64,000 nucleotides of DNA. It comes from Myrica gale (lineage: Eukaryota; Streptophyta; Magnoliopsida; Fagales; Myricaceae). Of this stretch, positions 34,030 to 46,699 are shown one piece after another; positions within the stretch are counted from its first letter, which is position 1, and each line of letters opens with the position of its first letter. The DNA lies in NCBI GenBank assembly GCA_963930655.1, contig OZ005601.1, forward strand, positions 22,258,921 through 22,322,920. Reading direction: 5' to 3'. Position numbers and translations under genes: made by a program. Below the pieces are notes generated by a model. The model was not told the origin of the DNA, did not search any database, and saw nothing but the letters and a program-made list of their open reading frames with translations.

Positions 34030-35170
34030 AGACAATAAAAATAAAGGAAGTAGAAAAAAAAACATTGAAACAATCCAAAATTCAGTTTTTTATTACATTG
34101 AGTTTCCCTTGCTTGATCAAAGAACCCAAAATTCAGTTATTTCAACTAACTACATCAAATGATCTCTTTCAAAATGGAGAGTATTCAACGGTGCATTGAA
34201 TAGTTAAATAATATTCATCCCATAATTTGGTAGCAAGAAGTGAAGATATCAAACCTCTTTATTTTATTTTTTATAAGCAAAAAAGGTGAGGGGGATGACC
34301 AGAGATTAGGCCTTTCTACTCTTGATTATATTTACACTCACCTCTCGAAAATTCCTCAAAGGGACACCTAGACATGCAGTTTTACTTGGCCAAAGCTTCT
34401 AGTTGAGCGTGTGAGGTTTTAGATACTCAGTGGACGAACGAGAGTTCTGAGCTACTATTTATTTATGTCCAATGTACTTGATGGTATTTTAACAAGCTTT
34501 ACTAATCTGAAGTTTTTGGGAAAGGTACCGTAATAGATAAGAAAAACATAGAAACTGTATAGAATGTTTGTTTGTCAAAATATTAGGGAATATTTTTAAA
34601 ATTTTAGGAATCTTTAATTTATTAAAATTTATAAAAATTAAAATATATATATTTAAAAATTAAAAATATTAAAATGTATTTATTTTGTTAGAAATTTTCA
34701 TACGGTAAAATATTGAGAAAACAAATATAGCCGCAGTGTTACGATGGTTTGGCACTTCCGTAAAAGAAACGATATCCATGCTGCTACGCGTGTACAGAAA
34801 TGATAACCTGCTTTCTTAATATTATCCTCGATTAAAGTTTTTTAAGTTTTTTAAACTATCAATCAAAAGAAAAAGACATATCCTGATCACACAAGTTTAT
34901 AAGTTTTGGATCAGTTTGTCCATTCTACAGTATCCATAGCATTAATTGACGCCCAAGTGATCAATCGGCACATGCTTGGTTGAAATTGGTTGATTAGTTT
35001 CCACAAACAGGGACACGCGACAGCTTAATTACTGCCCCATACCTAAAAGAAGCAAAAGAGTAGTACCAAACAAGTTAATTAAAAGCTCGTTGTGGTCAGT
35101 ATTGTTTAGAAACTGTACAATGGCAACAAGAAATGATGAAAATCGAAGCGTCTCGTGAAACAAAGGGTTG
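34030..35170 (+). promoter_or_regulatory. Upstream region of the KNOX gene (presumed promoter)
   Basis: This non-coding, AT-rich DNA lies directly 5' of the KNOX transcription unit. No transposon or reading frame is recognised. Family knowledge suggests control by AS1/AS2-type repressors in leaf primordia and by other meristem factors, but I did not identify specific sites. Confidence 0.4.
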
Positions 35171-35180
35171 TATATATAAT
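35171..35180 (+). promoter_or_regulatory. TATA box of the KNOX gene
   Basis: TATATATAAT lies about 530 bp upstream of the start codon, followed by purine-rich and then pyrimidine-rich leader sequence. Transcription probably starts near 35200. Confidence 0.5.
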
Positions 35181-35199
35181 AATAAGAAATGAGGGAAAA

Positions 35200-35701
35200 G
35201 GAGCGAGAAGAAAAAATCTACCATCTATAGAAAAATAGTTCCCTTATCTCCTGGCCTAGCTTCTTTGCTTTATCTAATTTTCAAATATTTCTTTTCCTTT
35301 CAAGAAAGAAAGTCTTGTCAGTCACCCAAGAAACGGAGCCGTTCCCGGTTCCGGCTAAGCAACCCTCTCTGCTGCTTTTCCGCATCAAGTACTTCTGATT
35401 CGCCCTCTCCCCTTCTCGAACATGCTTTAATTCTGGTGCAACTCCACTTCCAGGCCTCCCTAACTCAGCGTTTGGTTTTTTATCCGGATTTTCCCAAAGT
35501 CATGACCTTTCTTTTTGGGTAAGTAAGAAATTGTAAGAGCCCAGACATGGTTGTATGCTTCGGCTCTCCAGCACTTGCTGTCCTGATCAACTAGGGTTTT
35601 TCTTTCTTCCTCTACCAAACTTGTTCTTTTAGGTTTCTTGGATTCTTTTCTTTCTTCGTAAAAGAGTTTTAGTTGTGTATTTCATCTGGGTTGGTTGACG
35701 A
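35200..35701 (+). other. KNOX 5' untranslated region with a likely intron and short upstream ORFs
   Basis: A strong donor (GGGTAAGTAAG, GT at 35519) and a pyrimidine-rich acceptor (CTTGTTCTTTTAGG, AG at 35631-35632) suggest a 114-bp leader intron. Two short upstream ORFs are present: ATG at about 35502 (6 codons, spanning the donor) and at about 35545 (15 codons, inside the proposed intron). If the intron is spliced, both are disrupted or removed. This is inference from sequence only. Confidence 0.45.
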
Positions 35702-38700
35702 ATGGAAGAATATAACCATCAACTTGATGGGAATTCAGCTCCAAGGGGAAATTTCTTGTACGCAACACCGGTTCTTACCGCGAATTCTTCTGGTTATGGG
35801 AGAACAAGCAGTGGTTCAAACGCGGGCAATGGGCAGACCCAGATGCCTATAAACACCTTCCCTCTTCAATCGGGCGGAGAGTGTTTCCAATCAGAAGCGC
35901 ACCCAATCGTGAAGACTGAAGCCAGCACTTCCCAACACTTGCAGACATTTCATTATCCTTCGATGAGGGGCCATCAAGGAGTTCAACTACATCAACGACA
36001 GGGGAGTGAGACCTCTAGCGAAGCTGAAGCAATCAAAGCGAAGATCATCGCACATCCTCGGTACTCTAACCTCTTGGAAGCTTACATGAATTGCCAGAAG
36101 GTATTTACCCTCGGCGAAGTCTATAGTAGAAGCTGAAAGTTGGGCGAAGATGCATAAAAGATTGACTCTTTCTCTTTCTCTCTCTCTCGCTCGGTGTAAC
36201 ATTGATAGGTAGGGGCTCCGACTGAAGTGGTGGCTCGGCTCTCTGCTGCTCGCGAGGAGTTTGAGGCCCAGCAACGATCTTCAATGACTCCCAGAGAGAC
36301 TTCAAAGGACCCCGAACTCGATCAGTTCATGGTGAATTGTTTACTCTTCCAGCATATAACTTATAACTTCCTTAATTGGATTTATATGTTCTATTTTGTT
36401 TATTTTTTTAGGGCAAATAAATAGGCGTCTTTAAATTGTAGCCATATTTCCCTCGTCGGTTTGCTCGGTAATTTTTCTAATTTCTGACACCATTTGGGGC
36501 GTGTATCAGGAAGCCTATTATGACATGCTGGTGAAATATCGGGACGAGCTATCCAGGCCTATACAAGAAGCAATGGACTTCATGTGTAGAATCGAGACTC
36601 AGCTTAATATGCTTAGCAATAGCCCCGTGCGGATCTTCTCTTCTGGTACTTCTCTCTATATCTACCTAATTTAACCTATTTTCAGAGGAAAGTATATCTT
36701 CCTTTTCTTGTTTCTGAGTTGCGTATTCTACAATAATCTATGTACACTTCAATTCGTAGAAAAGTTCTATCTATATATTCTATGGATACACACGCCTATT
36801 CTATTTATTGCAAAATTAAAAATCGTCGTTCCCCAGAAATGGGACAGTTATTCGGCTATATTGATGGTATAATGTGTGCTTCGGGCTCCCAGAGAAGCTT
36901 AGAGCTGTCCCTGGGCTTACTGGGTGTCACTTCTTGTTGCCAATAATGAAAGTTTGACCCACACAACGCCTTCCAATAGTGAAGGAAAAGACCCATGAGA
37001 GAGAGAGAGAGCAAGAGGCAACTACCTTTATCACGAGTGGCTGACGGAAACCCTAATTACGAGCTCAATTGGTTGTGGGTAGTCTGTATACGTTAAAAAA
37101 TGCACGCAAAGGAGTGAATACGGCGCGCTTGTATGGTATTATAACCTGTTGAATCGCGCACGTTCGTTTCAGTAATGGGTTAGCTTTACACGGCCGGAGT
37201 ATTCTGACATATTATTCTTATTAGAGTTTCTTCCCGAAATCTAGATTTATCTTTCTTCATCTGCTAATTGAAATCTCATGCGGATACTATGGGTTTCCGT
37301 GATAAACATATGCCTCGACATCGACGACATGGGCGGCCTCATTATTATCGCCATTTCCCTTATGGTCTAAGACAACAATAGATATCGTTTTATTTCTATT
37401 TTTATTCCTTTTTCCTCTATTATCACTTGCGACTGAAAAGTAACGAGGCATAGGATACTGGTCAAATCACTGTTAACCCTTGTGCATAGTTTTGTTCGTT
37501 ACTCTTGTCAGAAATATGTATCCTCCATGTCTGGTATTATGTCCTAGTTTTGCTTTCTTTTCGGCCATTCACAAGTCCAGGGTCTTCTTCTGTACCCAGA
37601 ATAACAATGGGTGGGGGAAAAGGGTACTTCTAGTGGTTATATTTCATTCTCAAGCTTTGGTCTGCATGTTTGTAGTCCGGCCGGTTCGGCCCTCTACAAT
37701 TAATTAGAAATCTATAATTGCATTTTTTGTCGTTGGCCTTCATGAAGTGCATTGAATGTTCATGCAGTCTTCTTCAAAGGGGTTAGCTCCATTTGTGCTG
37801 GTAAGGAAATTAAACAGGTGTTCTGTCTCTGAAACAATTAAAAAAATTACTCGCTATGTAGGTGCTTTTTCAATGTATGTACTTTTTCTGGATAATAAAA
37901 ATTCTCAGTTGAATAAGCATGGCAAAACTCATGTTTTATTGGCTAGATCACCATTAATTCGCCATTATGGCCTAGTGGCTATGGACATCTTAAGGAGGAG
38001 GGGTTGTGGGTGGTGTTGTCTTTGGGCCTTTGTGTTCCTTTTTCTGATTTCCCATTTTTCTTAGTTTTCTAGTTTGTTTGTGTTGGGGGTTTTCAGTATA
38101 TTCTCTTGTACTGTTGACTCCGTTGTTGTGTTTTCCTTGTTTTTCTTCTCTTTAATAAGATTGACTTACTTATCAGAAAAAAGATCTCCATTAATTCACC
38201 GATGGTAGTAAGCTTTTCTCTTTGATACCTACATCATATGTGGGTGGTTCCGGATTAGTTATAAATTGCAATGGTGATCGTTGTCAAAACAAAAAGATTG
38301 TCAGTCATATGCTAGTGGTCTATTTATAATAATCCTATTGCCTATTCCAATTTTTGCATGTTTGCATCTCTGCTAAAGGCTTCATGGATAGAACATCGTT
38401 AATAGATTTTTGTTGTATGATTAGTTTTGTTGTTAGTCTAAGATGTACTAGAACATGCCTTATGACATACGTATTAGCTTGTTGGACTCAAATAAAGCTC
38501 ACTCAACTATGTGTTGATCTCAATTGAAAGTGGAATTGGCGTTGAATTCTCATCAATTAGTTCATTCATTCTATACCCTACTGATTATTATGTTGTTCTT
38601 TGCTATTTTTGTTGATGTTACTTGGGGACCCCTTATTCTTTCATTCCATTTATTTGAGTGAATCTCTCTTTCTCACTGGTACTGCAATTGGCCTTTGTTA

Positions 38701-40652
38701 ATTAAACCAAGTTTTAACTCCTCGTTTCTTGTGATGGCGTCTGTTTTTCCATCATTTTTTGCTTGGTTTGTGGTTTCTGTTCCGGAGATCCGCTGCTTTA
38801 TGTGCTTGAAAGCTAAACTTTTGAAGACTGTGATTTTACTTCTCTTGTCGTATTGAGATTTGGGGAACCGTGTATTCCAACGGGAGGTTCTTCCTAAAGC
38901 ATATTAATTCAGTTTCTTGCAGGTATTTGCATAGTAAATTACAAGATTTTGAAGCAGTTTTAATTTGATGAACTGGCCAACAACCTTTGTGAGATAGGCT
39001 GTCTGGCACATGAGAAATTACTTCCATACCATATACCATACTGTGGTTGAAATATGGATGTTGAAGGAGGAATTGAACTAAGAATTTTGCCAAGTGCAAA
39101 AATGATGGTCAGAAGGAATGGTCTTATGGGATGCATGATCAATGCTTGCCTTATGGATAGCAAATATCAAGTCAATAATTGTTGCATTTTGTTCATCAGT
39201 TGTGAGATTCTCAAAATCACCACTTTGGGATTGTGGACACCCAAAGATCAGTAAGTTTACATATGTTGATAGTTTATGGGATTTGCCAGCAGACTTTAGC
39301 TCAATGTCATTTCCACCACCAGTAAGATGCAGCGGTGGATGACAGATCAAGTATTCTAATCCCCTGGGTGCATGGGTTAAATTGTGGAGCCAAAACGAGA
39401 ACATATTGTATAAAACATTTAGGAAGTTGAGCCCATAATTATAGGTGTTTTCGGTTTATTGGTTTTTGAAATGGAGATTCAAACTTATGCAATCTTGTTT
39501 CTATTGTGAGGTACTACTTCTTGGTGTAATGATATAAACTGTGTATGGATTGTTGGGATACCAAACAAACATACGTGGATAAACATTTTATTTAGATAGA
39601 ACTAAGCTGTGCACATTTTAGAGTGTTTCTGTGAGAATTGTACAAGATTGTAATGAGTATATATACCTGTTTGTTTGTTCTGTCCCATTTTGAAAAAGAT
39701 CAGAATTACAAAGTAGAAATGGTCCGAACTGATGTCTTTATTGTTGATAGGTCATGAGCCAGTGGCCTGACCAAAGGCACGGCATACCGAGGGAAGACAT
39801 GGTTATCTGGCTGGATTTGAAACCAATTTTGAATTTTTTCTGTTGGAAGTGATTGAAAAGAAAACTTTTCTGATTGGTTCCTTCTGCTCATGATGGAGAA
39901 AATTTCATTACTTTTCATTTCTATGTATCTCATTAATGTATAATTTGTCATCTAGTACAAAAAATTTGATGACCACTGGATGCATGGTAACTATTTAGAG
40001 TAATTGGCCATATGCTAGAATTTTATTCGATCAAATTGGTCATAACCATTGTTTGATTCATTTCCCATTTGGACAATTGTACAGATGATAAGTGTGAAGA
40101 TGTTGGTTCATCTGAGGAGGATCAAGACAATAGTGCTGGAGAAACAGAACTGCCAGAGATTGATCCACGTGCTGAAGACCGTGAGCTTAAGAACCACCTG
40201 TTGAGGAAGTATAGTGGTTACTTAAGCAGCCTCAAGCAAGAGCTTTCCAAGAAAAAGAAGAAAGGTAAACTACCCAAAGATGCCAGACAAAAGCTACTTA
40301 GCTGGTGGGAGTTGCACTATAAGTGGCCTTATCCTTCGGTATGTCTAACCTTTCGTACTGAATTCAAACTCTTTTTGTGTACCTTCTTGCGCATAACAGT
40401 GGATTGGGGTCAGAAAACATTTGTATATTATTTTCTGTGGATATGCAGGAGACCGAAAAGGTGGCCTTGGCTGAATCAACTGGTTTAGACCAGAAGCAAA
40501 TAAATAACTGGTTCATAAACCAAAGAAAACGGCACTGGAAGCCTTCTGAAGATCTGCAGTTTATGGTGATGGATGGACTACATCCACAGAATGCCACTAT
40601 CTACATGGATGGCCATTACATGGGTGATGGTCATTACCGTTTGGGACCATGA
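35702..40652 (+). CDS. KNAT1: Class I KNOX homeodomain transcription factor, KNAT1/BREVIPEDICELLUS type
   Basis: Five exons join to 371 codons: 35702-36100, 36209-36331, 36510-36645, 40085-40338 and 40449-40652, all with GT-AG introns and the frame kept (exon 3/4 codon split 1+2). The start ATG opens [20 protein letters not shown]. Domains: KNOX1 about 107-151 ([20 protein letters not shown]), KNOX2 about 169-215 ([20 protein letters not shown]), ELK 253-273 ([20 protein letters not shown]) and a TALE homeodomain about 275-337. The homeodomain has the PYP loop (WPYPSETEKVAL) and recognition helix [13 protein letters not shown]. The C-terminus [16 protein letters not shown] fits the KNAT1/BP branch better than STM or KNAT2/6. 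The family binds DNA with BELL partners in the nucleus, keeps meristem cells undifferentiated and patterns internodes. The large third intron (3439 bp) is typical of class I KNOX genes. No damage is seen. Subgroup assignment is inferred. Confidence 0.95.
36984..37020. repeat. (GA)n tract in KNOX intron 3
   Basis: AGAGAGAGAGAGCAAGAGGC lies within the third intron. GA repeats in plant introns can bind BPC-type factors, but there is no direct evidence here. Confidence 0.5.
37945..38200 (+). mobile_element. SINE-like retroposon in KNOX intron 3 with 19-bp target duplication
   Basis: The insert (37964-38181) is flanked by AGATCACCATTAATTCGCC (37945-37963) and AGATCTCCATTAATTCACC (38182-38200), 17 of 19 bases alike. 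It begins ATTATGGCCTAGTGGCTATG, whose TGGCCTAGTGG matches a polymerase III A box. A B box is not preserved. It ends TTACTTATCAGAAAAA, like the 3' ends of plant L1 LINEs and their dependent SINEs. It lies in the same orientation as the gene, well away from splice sites. Confidence 0.75.
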
Positions 40653-41060
40653 GCAGAAAATCACCTGCATGGTAGTTATTGAAGTTGAAAGGGTTGTATA
40701 TGTAAGGCATAGCTGAGAATTGTCTAATAATGCAGCGTGAACTTATCAGTCATCCTTATAATTAGTGGAAGCTAGTCCGCATCAGAGTTTGGGTAAGGAA
40801 TGTCATCTGTATACTTTCGTGAAAGCTATCGACCATATCTGTTGGTGGTTATTCAAGATGGACTAACAGCAGGTGTACTCGCTGTAGTTCCATCAATTTG
40901 GTATGTTTAGGTTTGCTTACTGTGTTTTAGGAGACGGAGAACTTGTTTGTTACTTTGGTGCGTGCTTTTCTATGGAAGGGTAATAATAGGAGAAGTAATT
41001 TTATTTTGAGCATCTGTATTGTATTATAGCTACCACTTGCTGGTAACTGTACATAGCGAG
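40653..41060 (+). other. KNOX 3' untranslated region
   Basis: Non-coding sequence follows the TGA stop. AT-rich polyadenylation-like signals (TAATAATAGG near 40981 and TTTTATTTTGAG near 41001) suggest an end at about 41000-41060. The exact site is inferred. Confidence 0.5.
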
Positions 41061-43406
41061 AAGAAACCTAAGACAGTAAGATTATGTCTGTCCTTTATCT
41101 GAGTTTCAAGTTTTGCAATTCAAAATCTAGAAGTAGATTGTTGGTTCATCGACGTACGTTGTTTTTCCGACGTACACTTTGCCTAGGAAATGAAAGATTG
41201 TTGGTTCGATCGATGTTACTGTCACTGGAAACGAGTTTTGGGAGGAAAAAGACAAATGTGATGGAGGTTTGTTAGCCTTTGGGGCGTGAATTGAGGTCTC
41301 GGTGTTTGGAAGAAAACAAGGGGAAGTTTAAAGGTCTTTCTGATTCATATGATTAAATATATGCCATCCCAAATCATGACAGCTGGTATTATTGGAAATG
41401 TATGGTAAGTATAAGCCAAAATATCAATCCTATTAATTCAAAGATCGAGTTTAATTTCCTTAAATTTTTGTGGCAGAGTGGCACTTAAATTTTTTTGGCA
41501 GACTGGCAGTCCTAAGAGAAATGAGATCAAGATTTTCTACAATTCATTGTCAGAATTGCATGTTAGAATTCAGAGAGATATACATAACAGATGAACTTTA
41601 CACCATTTATGCTGCCCATATCTGTTTATATGAAGTTTCGAATAACATGGACCCTATAATAGGATCTACTTGTCGTGTCTATCTCTTTATAAATTTTACC
41701 GTACAATTTGGATAGATAATTGCAGAAGATCTCAATTCCAATAAATGTGGGTAATATAGCTCTTAAGTTTCTTTGAGTGGTTTCTTTTTACCCTAAAAAG
41801 GAAAGAAAGCAGGACAAGATCTCAACCTTTAAAAATGAAAATAATAATTAATTATATTAGGAATTCTAAAGCTATCTTGACCTATATATACAACACACAT
41901 ATACCATACTACGAATTCTAGATCCCTTAATCCCTCTATAATATAAAGATAGCTAGCATACCTTGTTAAATGGCTGAAACAGCAAGCTGATTTTCTAGTT
42001 TTCGGTATCTTTGGCAAATCTCAGCTTTAAGGGTGGAATTAGTTTTTCTTTTTCGACTCCAGGATTAAATTTGACATTATTCATCTGCAGCGTATATCTT
42101 CTTTTAAAGGAGGAAAAATTGAAATGACTTCTCTTGTTTGTATACCTCCATCAATGGTAAATGGTAGAGTCCACCAGTTGATTTTCCTTGTTTTCTGCAA
42201 ACACCGGATATATACTTCTCCCGCCGGTTGAGGCATTTAGGCCCTCCAATAGAGCGTGGCTTGACGTTGTTCTGGAATAATATCTAGAAAATGTGAGTAA
42301 CCTCCTTGCAGACCGGAATGTTTATGTCCACGTACGCGATGGACCCATTAATTTTTTCCTCTCAGATGGTAGTACCCCTAGCGCTGTCCCTCCCGAAGTA
42401 GGGTTTACTTAAGACTGCTTACACTGTTGGCTCATGTTTTACTGTAATGCTTACATTTTCAGCTTCGTCTTTCACTACTTGAATCTCAAAATCTAGTCCA
42501 CACTCATCTACTCTCAAATTATTCGGTGCACGATTGGTAAGGAAGACATGGCGACTCCCTTATAGTTCCTAAAGGCTAGAAAGCCACCGGTTATAGAACC
42601 CATGTAAAAGCCTCCTTGATACTCCTCTGCTCCATCATGCACGGTGGAATTGTCTTCTTCCTTAATGATATCCTCGCCAATAGCATAGCATGCAAGAGTC
42701 CAAAAGGGCCAGCTATCATGGAGAAGATTCTGATTGGAAAGGAAGGGAAGACGCAGAACTTAAGGGTTATGTCTCCTTAAAAATGGTGGAATCAAGTACT
42801 AGTTGACCTTCGTCATTGATAAGAACAGGTAGTTGAATATAATTAGCGTGCGTTCCCGTCGTTATAATTCTCTTCAGAATTTTGCAAATATGATAAGAAA
42901 TCAAGTGGCTATATATTTTTTGGGTATTAAAAAAGTTGGGTAGTTCAATTGGCATATTAATGCTACTATGAAATTGATAAAAAGATGGGAAAAAAAATGG
43001 TTGCCTCATCTTTCTAGCCCCGTAATTTAAGAGCTTATGTAAGGGTATTATAAGAGAGGTGCTATTGAAGGACACAATAATTAGTAAGACATCGGATGAC
43101 TCGATCGGTTGTTTTGAGCCTCAATCAGTTGTTTTGTGCAAGTTGCATGATGAGATAGATTTGAACAAATTACATTCGAGTTTAAATAAAAGTACAAACT
43201 CATGTAAACTCAGCTTAACTTATAAAACTATATAAACAAGTACACTTTTTTATCATGTGTTGTAATATTTTATAACACGAGTGTTGGTAACTACTGAGTC
43301 TCAAAATTTGAATTAAATTTAGAACAATTTTTAAATAATTTGCCAACAAGTTATAGGTAAGTGGAAAGCTCTATGTGGGGATGTAAGTCTTAATTACTGA
43401 GGCTTG
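41061..43406. other. Intergenic, no gene recognised
   Basis: Short frames on both strands lack conserved content. Near 41425-41560 'TTAATTCAAAG' and 'GTGGCAGAGTGGCACTT' short repeats are seen, nothing more. Confidence 0.5.
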
Positions 43407-43559
43407 CATTACAAAAAAAAATTGACATTTAGTGACGACATTCGAGTTTCGTTACCAACACATTCGAGTTTGAGGACGATTTCGTGACGACATTCGACTT
43501 TTATCAAATTTCGTGACGACATTCGAGTTTCGGTACAAAAAGTTTTTTGTGACGGAAAT

Positions 43560-46280
43560 ATTTCGTTAATAAATCTAACGATCGATCGATAATGGTATCG
43601 TTCGGTTGATCTACGATCGGTCGGACTTTGTTTTGAAATGATTGATCGGGAAACAATCCCTTCTGATCGCTAATTTGAGGACGATCAAATGGTAAGTTAT
43701 GAAGATAGATCAATTCCATATTGTTGATCGATTGAAACATTTAACCGATTGAACGCTATGAATAAGATAAACGATCGTTTCATTATTACCGATCAATCAC
43801 TTGAGTTTGACGATCAAACGTTGTATTAAAAACCGATCAGTAGGTTATGTAAGCAATGGAACAATTATTATCGAAGTGATCGATCAGTGTCATATAAAGA
43901 TCGATAATTTTAGTTGGATCATCGACCAATTATTTTTCCATCGATCAGTCGTTTATAATACCGATGGATCGTTTTTTGCTCAATGGTCGATCACTTACAC
44001 GGGGGCGATTGATTGGTGATTGAACGGCGGTATGTGCGATCAATCGTATTCACAATAATCGTTCTATCGCTGGAATTGCCGATTAAACGGTAAAAACAGA
44101 ATCAGTTTAAAAAAACAAAAATAATGAAAAATATCATATAACACGTATCATTACAATAACAATACGATACTCACATTAATAACATCAATAATAATACATA
44201 ATGATCTGTAATTAACTGAAAATAACATCGTAATAGCACAGTCACAAAGCTATTACAACATACATACATCTATCTTTTTTAGCCCCCAAACTGGCTAAAT
44301 AGTTGATTTGATATGTCGTGCATTTTCTTCCCTATTACAGAGGACATGCGCTACTCCAACTCATTTGATATTTCTACCCGTAAGTGCTGTTGCTCCTTTT
44401 GCATACATGCATCTATTGATCAGATGTATATATCTAAACGGCACCATACTGTATCGCTCAATCGGTTATCCAATTTTTTTAAAAATAAATTTTTATTTAA
44501 ATTCTTATATTAACTTTTTGATCGGTCGCTATTAATTTCTTATGTATATATGTATGTACTTAGATTTTATTTAAATACGTATTCTATTTAGCTGTTTAAC
44601 TTTACAATTTTTGTTTATTTTGGCATCACAAGGGTATTTTGGTGAATTTACATATCTAAATGTCGGGAATAAAATAAAAATAAAAATACTCAAACAGTAA
44701 TCCAAATCACTACATATCCAAAAATAAACATATATGTCCAAAATACGTAAATAAAAACATAAATCCAAATACATAGTAAAAACAATAAATGACTAAAGAG
44801 CATCACGAAAAAGACGTCACATCATCTGGCTCGGGAATCTTCTACGGATCTGCCTGTCTTGAAATCATCGAGGGTCATTTTGACATCTTCCAAAGTAGTC
44901 ATTACTTCTTGCATATGAGCAACAATCGCATTGTAGCATAGCTTCGCAATAGTGCACTCCCATCAAAGTCTTTCCGGAGCGACTCAGACTCTTTCCGGAG
45001 CTCCTCATGAGTCTCCCTGTCACCAATCATGCACCCGATCAATGAAAAATTGAATCAGAAACAAGCCATATTGGAGGCTATGGTCCCTAATCAACCAAGT
45101 CTCATCCAGCATCAGCTCGTACATGAAGAGCGGGAGATCTATCCGCTTTTGTTGACCCAACAAGAGCATGCACTGAGTTCTAGTGAATGGGTACTTCGTG
45201 GAATGACTTCTACCATCGTTGTTCGGCGTCCATATGTGGTGCACCATTCGCCAAAATAGAGTGAACTCACTCTATTTAATTATGTTGCTGACAACAGCAG
45301 ACGTCTGCCCAGTCATAAGCGTCCGCAGGTCCTGCTCTGATGTCCTCTCCTAATCCGTCAGGGTACCGACGGGATGCATGTGGTCTCAGGCTGAGGAAAG
45401 TGTAAGAAATAGGGAATGACGTCTACCGATAATGTGAATTACACGCCTCACACTGTCAGCTGCAGCTTAATTCCTCTCCCCACCGAGACAAAGACACAGA
45501 AGAAATCACATATGATGTACAAATCCTTGGTAGTCGAAGAGCGAGAAGGTAATTTGATCCAGTGACGCTCTTTGGCCACCGGCCGCGGCCACAAGTAATA
45601 CATCCGCCTCTCCACGATAAAGTTCGGATCACTGACCTCCTTCCTCGATCCTCGTAATGCGTTCACGTTTAGCTACTGACATTTTGGGTAAGCTGCAAAA
45701 ATTGTATATAAATATATGTTAATAAGTAATCACAATAACACAATTAAAATATTAAAGAACCTACAACAAAATGGACATCCATCGCAAATTCCTGCGATCG
45801 AACAACCAATATAATGATCGATAGCGTAATCAAAATTGTGCGTTTGGAAACATACTGATCGATCGATGAAATTCACGATCGATCACACAATATATCGATC
45901 GATCGGTTAAGTAGGCCGATCGATCACAACGTATAAATGATGCATTTTATTGCACAGTAAAATCGGCTGTCGGTGCAACAAAACGGAAAATATTTCCAAG
46001 AGATCAATCTCCTTCAGACGATGGATTGCTACTTACTATAATCGCTGCATTTCAAATTACGCTTACCGATCGATCACTTTGTTATAAGCAATCAATCACT
46101 TCCGATAGACAAAACACATAGTTTCAGGGACCAATCGATCCCATATTCGAGATTGATTGCCTAATAATTGAAAAGCCAGGTTTTTGGGACTGATCGGTCC
46201 CAAAAATACCAAAACGATGGATCGGCTAACTATGATGATTGATCGTGTTTCTCAAAAACTACCGCTCAGGATGATCGATT
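43560..46280. repeat. CGATCGAT-rich repeat zone
   Basis: GATCGATC, CGATCGGT and GATCGATT motifs recur roughly every 20-60 bases in 43560-44100 and 45830-46280, on both strands. The density is far above the rest of the window. The same motif set reappears at 51700-52080 on the other side of the nested retrotransposon. Confidence 0.8.
45020..45666 (-). pseudogene. Decayed plant-transposon-protein-like ORF inside the CACTA-like element
   Basis: Two - strand frames, 45666-45448 (VSDPNFIVERRMYY, then ERHWIKLPSRSSTTKDLYII) and 45247-45020 (MVHHIWTPNNDGRSHSTKYP, then LPLFMYELMLDETWLIRDHS), appear to be parts of one decayed protein. The order ('F..eR', 'rhW', 'efY' and then a 'li..mi' helix) loosely resembles the putative plant transposon protein domain (PF20167 type) common in plant genomes. 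A gap with stops lies between them. Identification is weak; a profile search would decide. Confidence 0.3.
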
Positions 46281-46379
46281 GGAAAGACACGCACAATTCC
46301 TATAATACCCCAAAACACGCTTAAAATCACCCGAAATTCATCCCTGAACAATCCTAAATGCCTAACACATACATTAACA

Positions 46380-46699
46380 CTAAAATAAGGGGTAAAGTCA
46401 CTTTGAGCCCTCGAAGTTGTACACAAATGTCAAAGAGGTCACCAAACTACAATCTTTACACATTGAGCCCACGAACTACCAAATTTTATCAAATCATACC
46501 CTGAACTAAAATCTGACGGTCAAAATCATCATATTTGAGCCACGTGGCACGATTTTGATCCTCAGATTTTAGTTCAGGACACGATTTGATAAAATTTGGT
46601 AGTTCGTGGGCTCAATGTGTCAAGATTGGTAGTTTGAGGCCCTCTTTGACATTTGTGTGCAACTTCGAGGGCTCAAAGTGACTTTTCCCCCTAAAATAA
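46380..46699. mobile_element. Mutator-type hairpin MITE with perfect 9-bp target duplication
   Basis: The 302-bp element (46389-46690) begins GGGGTAAAGTCACTTTGAGC and ends GCTCAAAGTGACTTTTCCCC. It is an almost complete inverted repeat around a centre near 46545. A perfect 9-bp duplication CTAAAATAA lies at 46380-46388 and 46691-46699, which indicates mobilisation by a Mutator-like transposase. It is non-coding and could fold into one long hairpin RNA. Confidence 0.9.

Noticed and set aside
35265..35522. 85-codon frame upstream of KNOX
   Set aside because: It has no ATG at its start, lies in the likely 5' leader and runs into a splice donor. It is not a separate gene.
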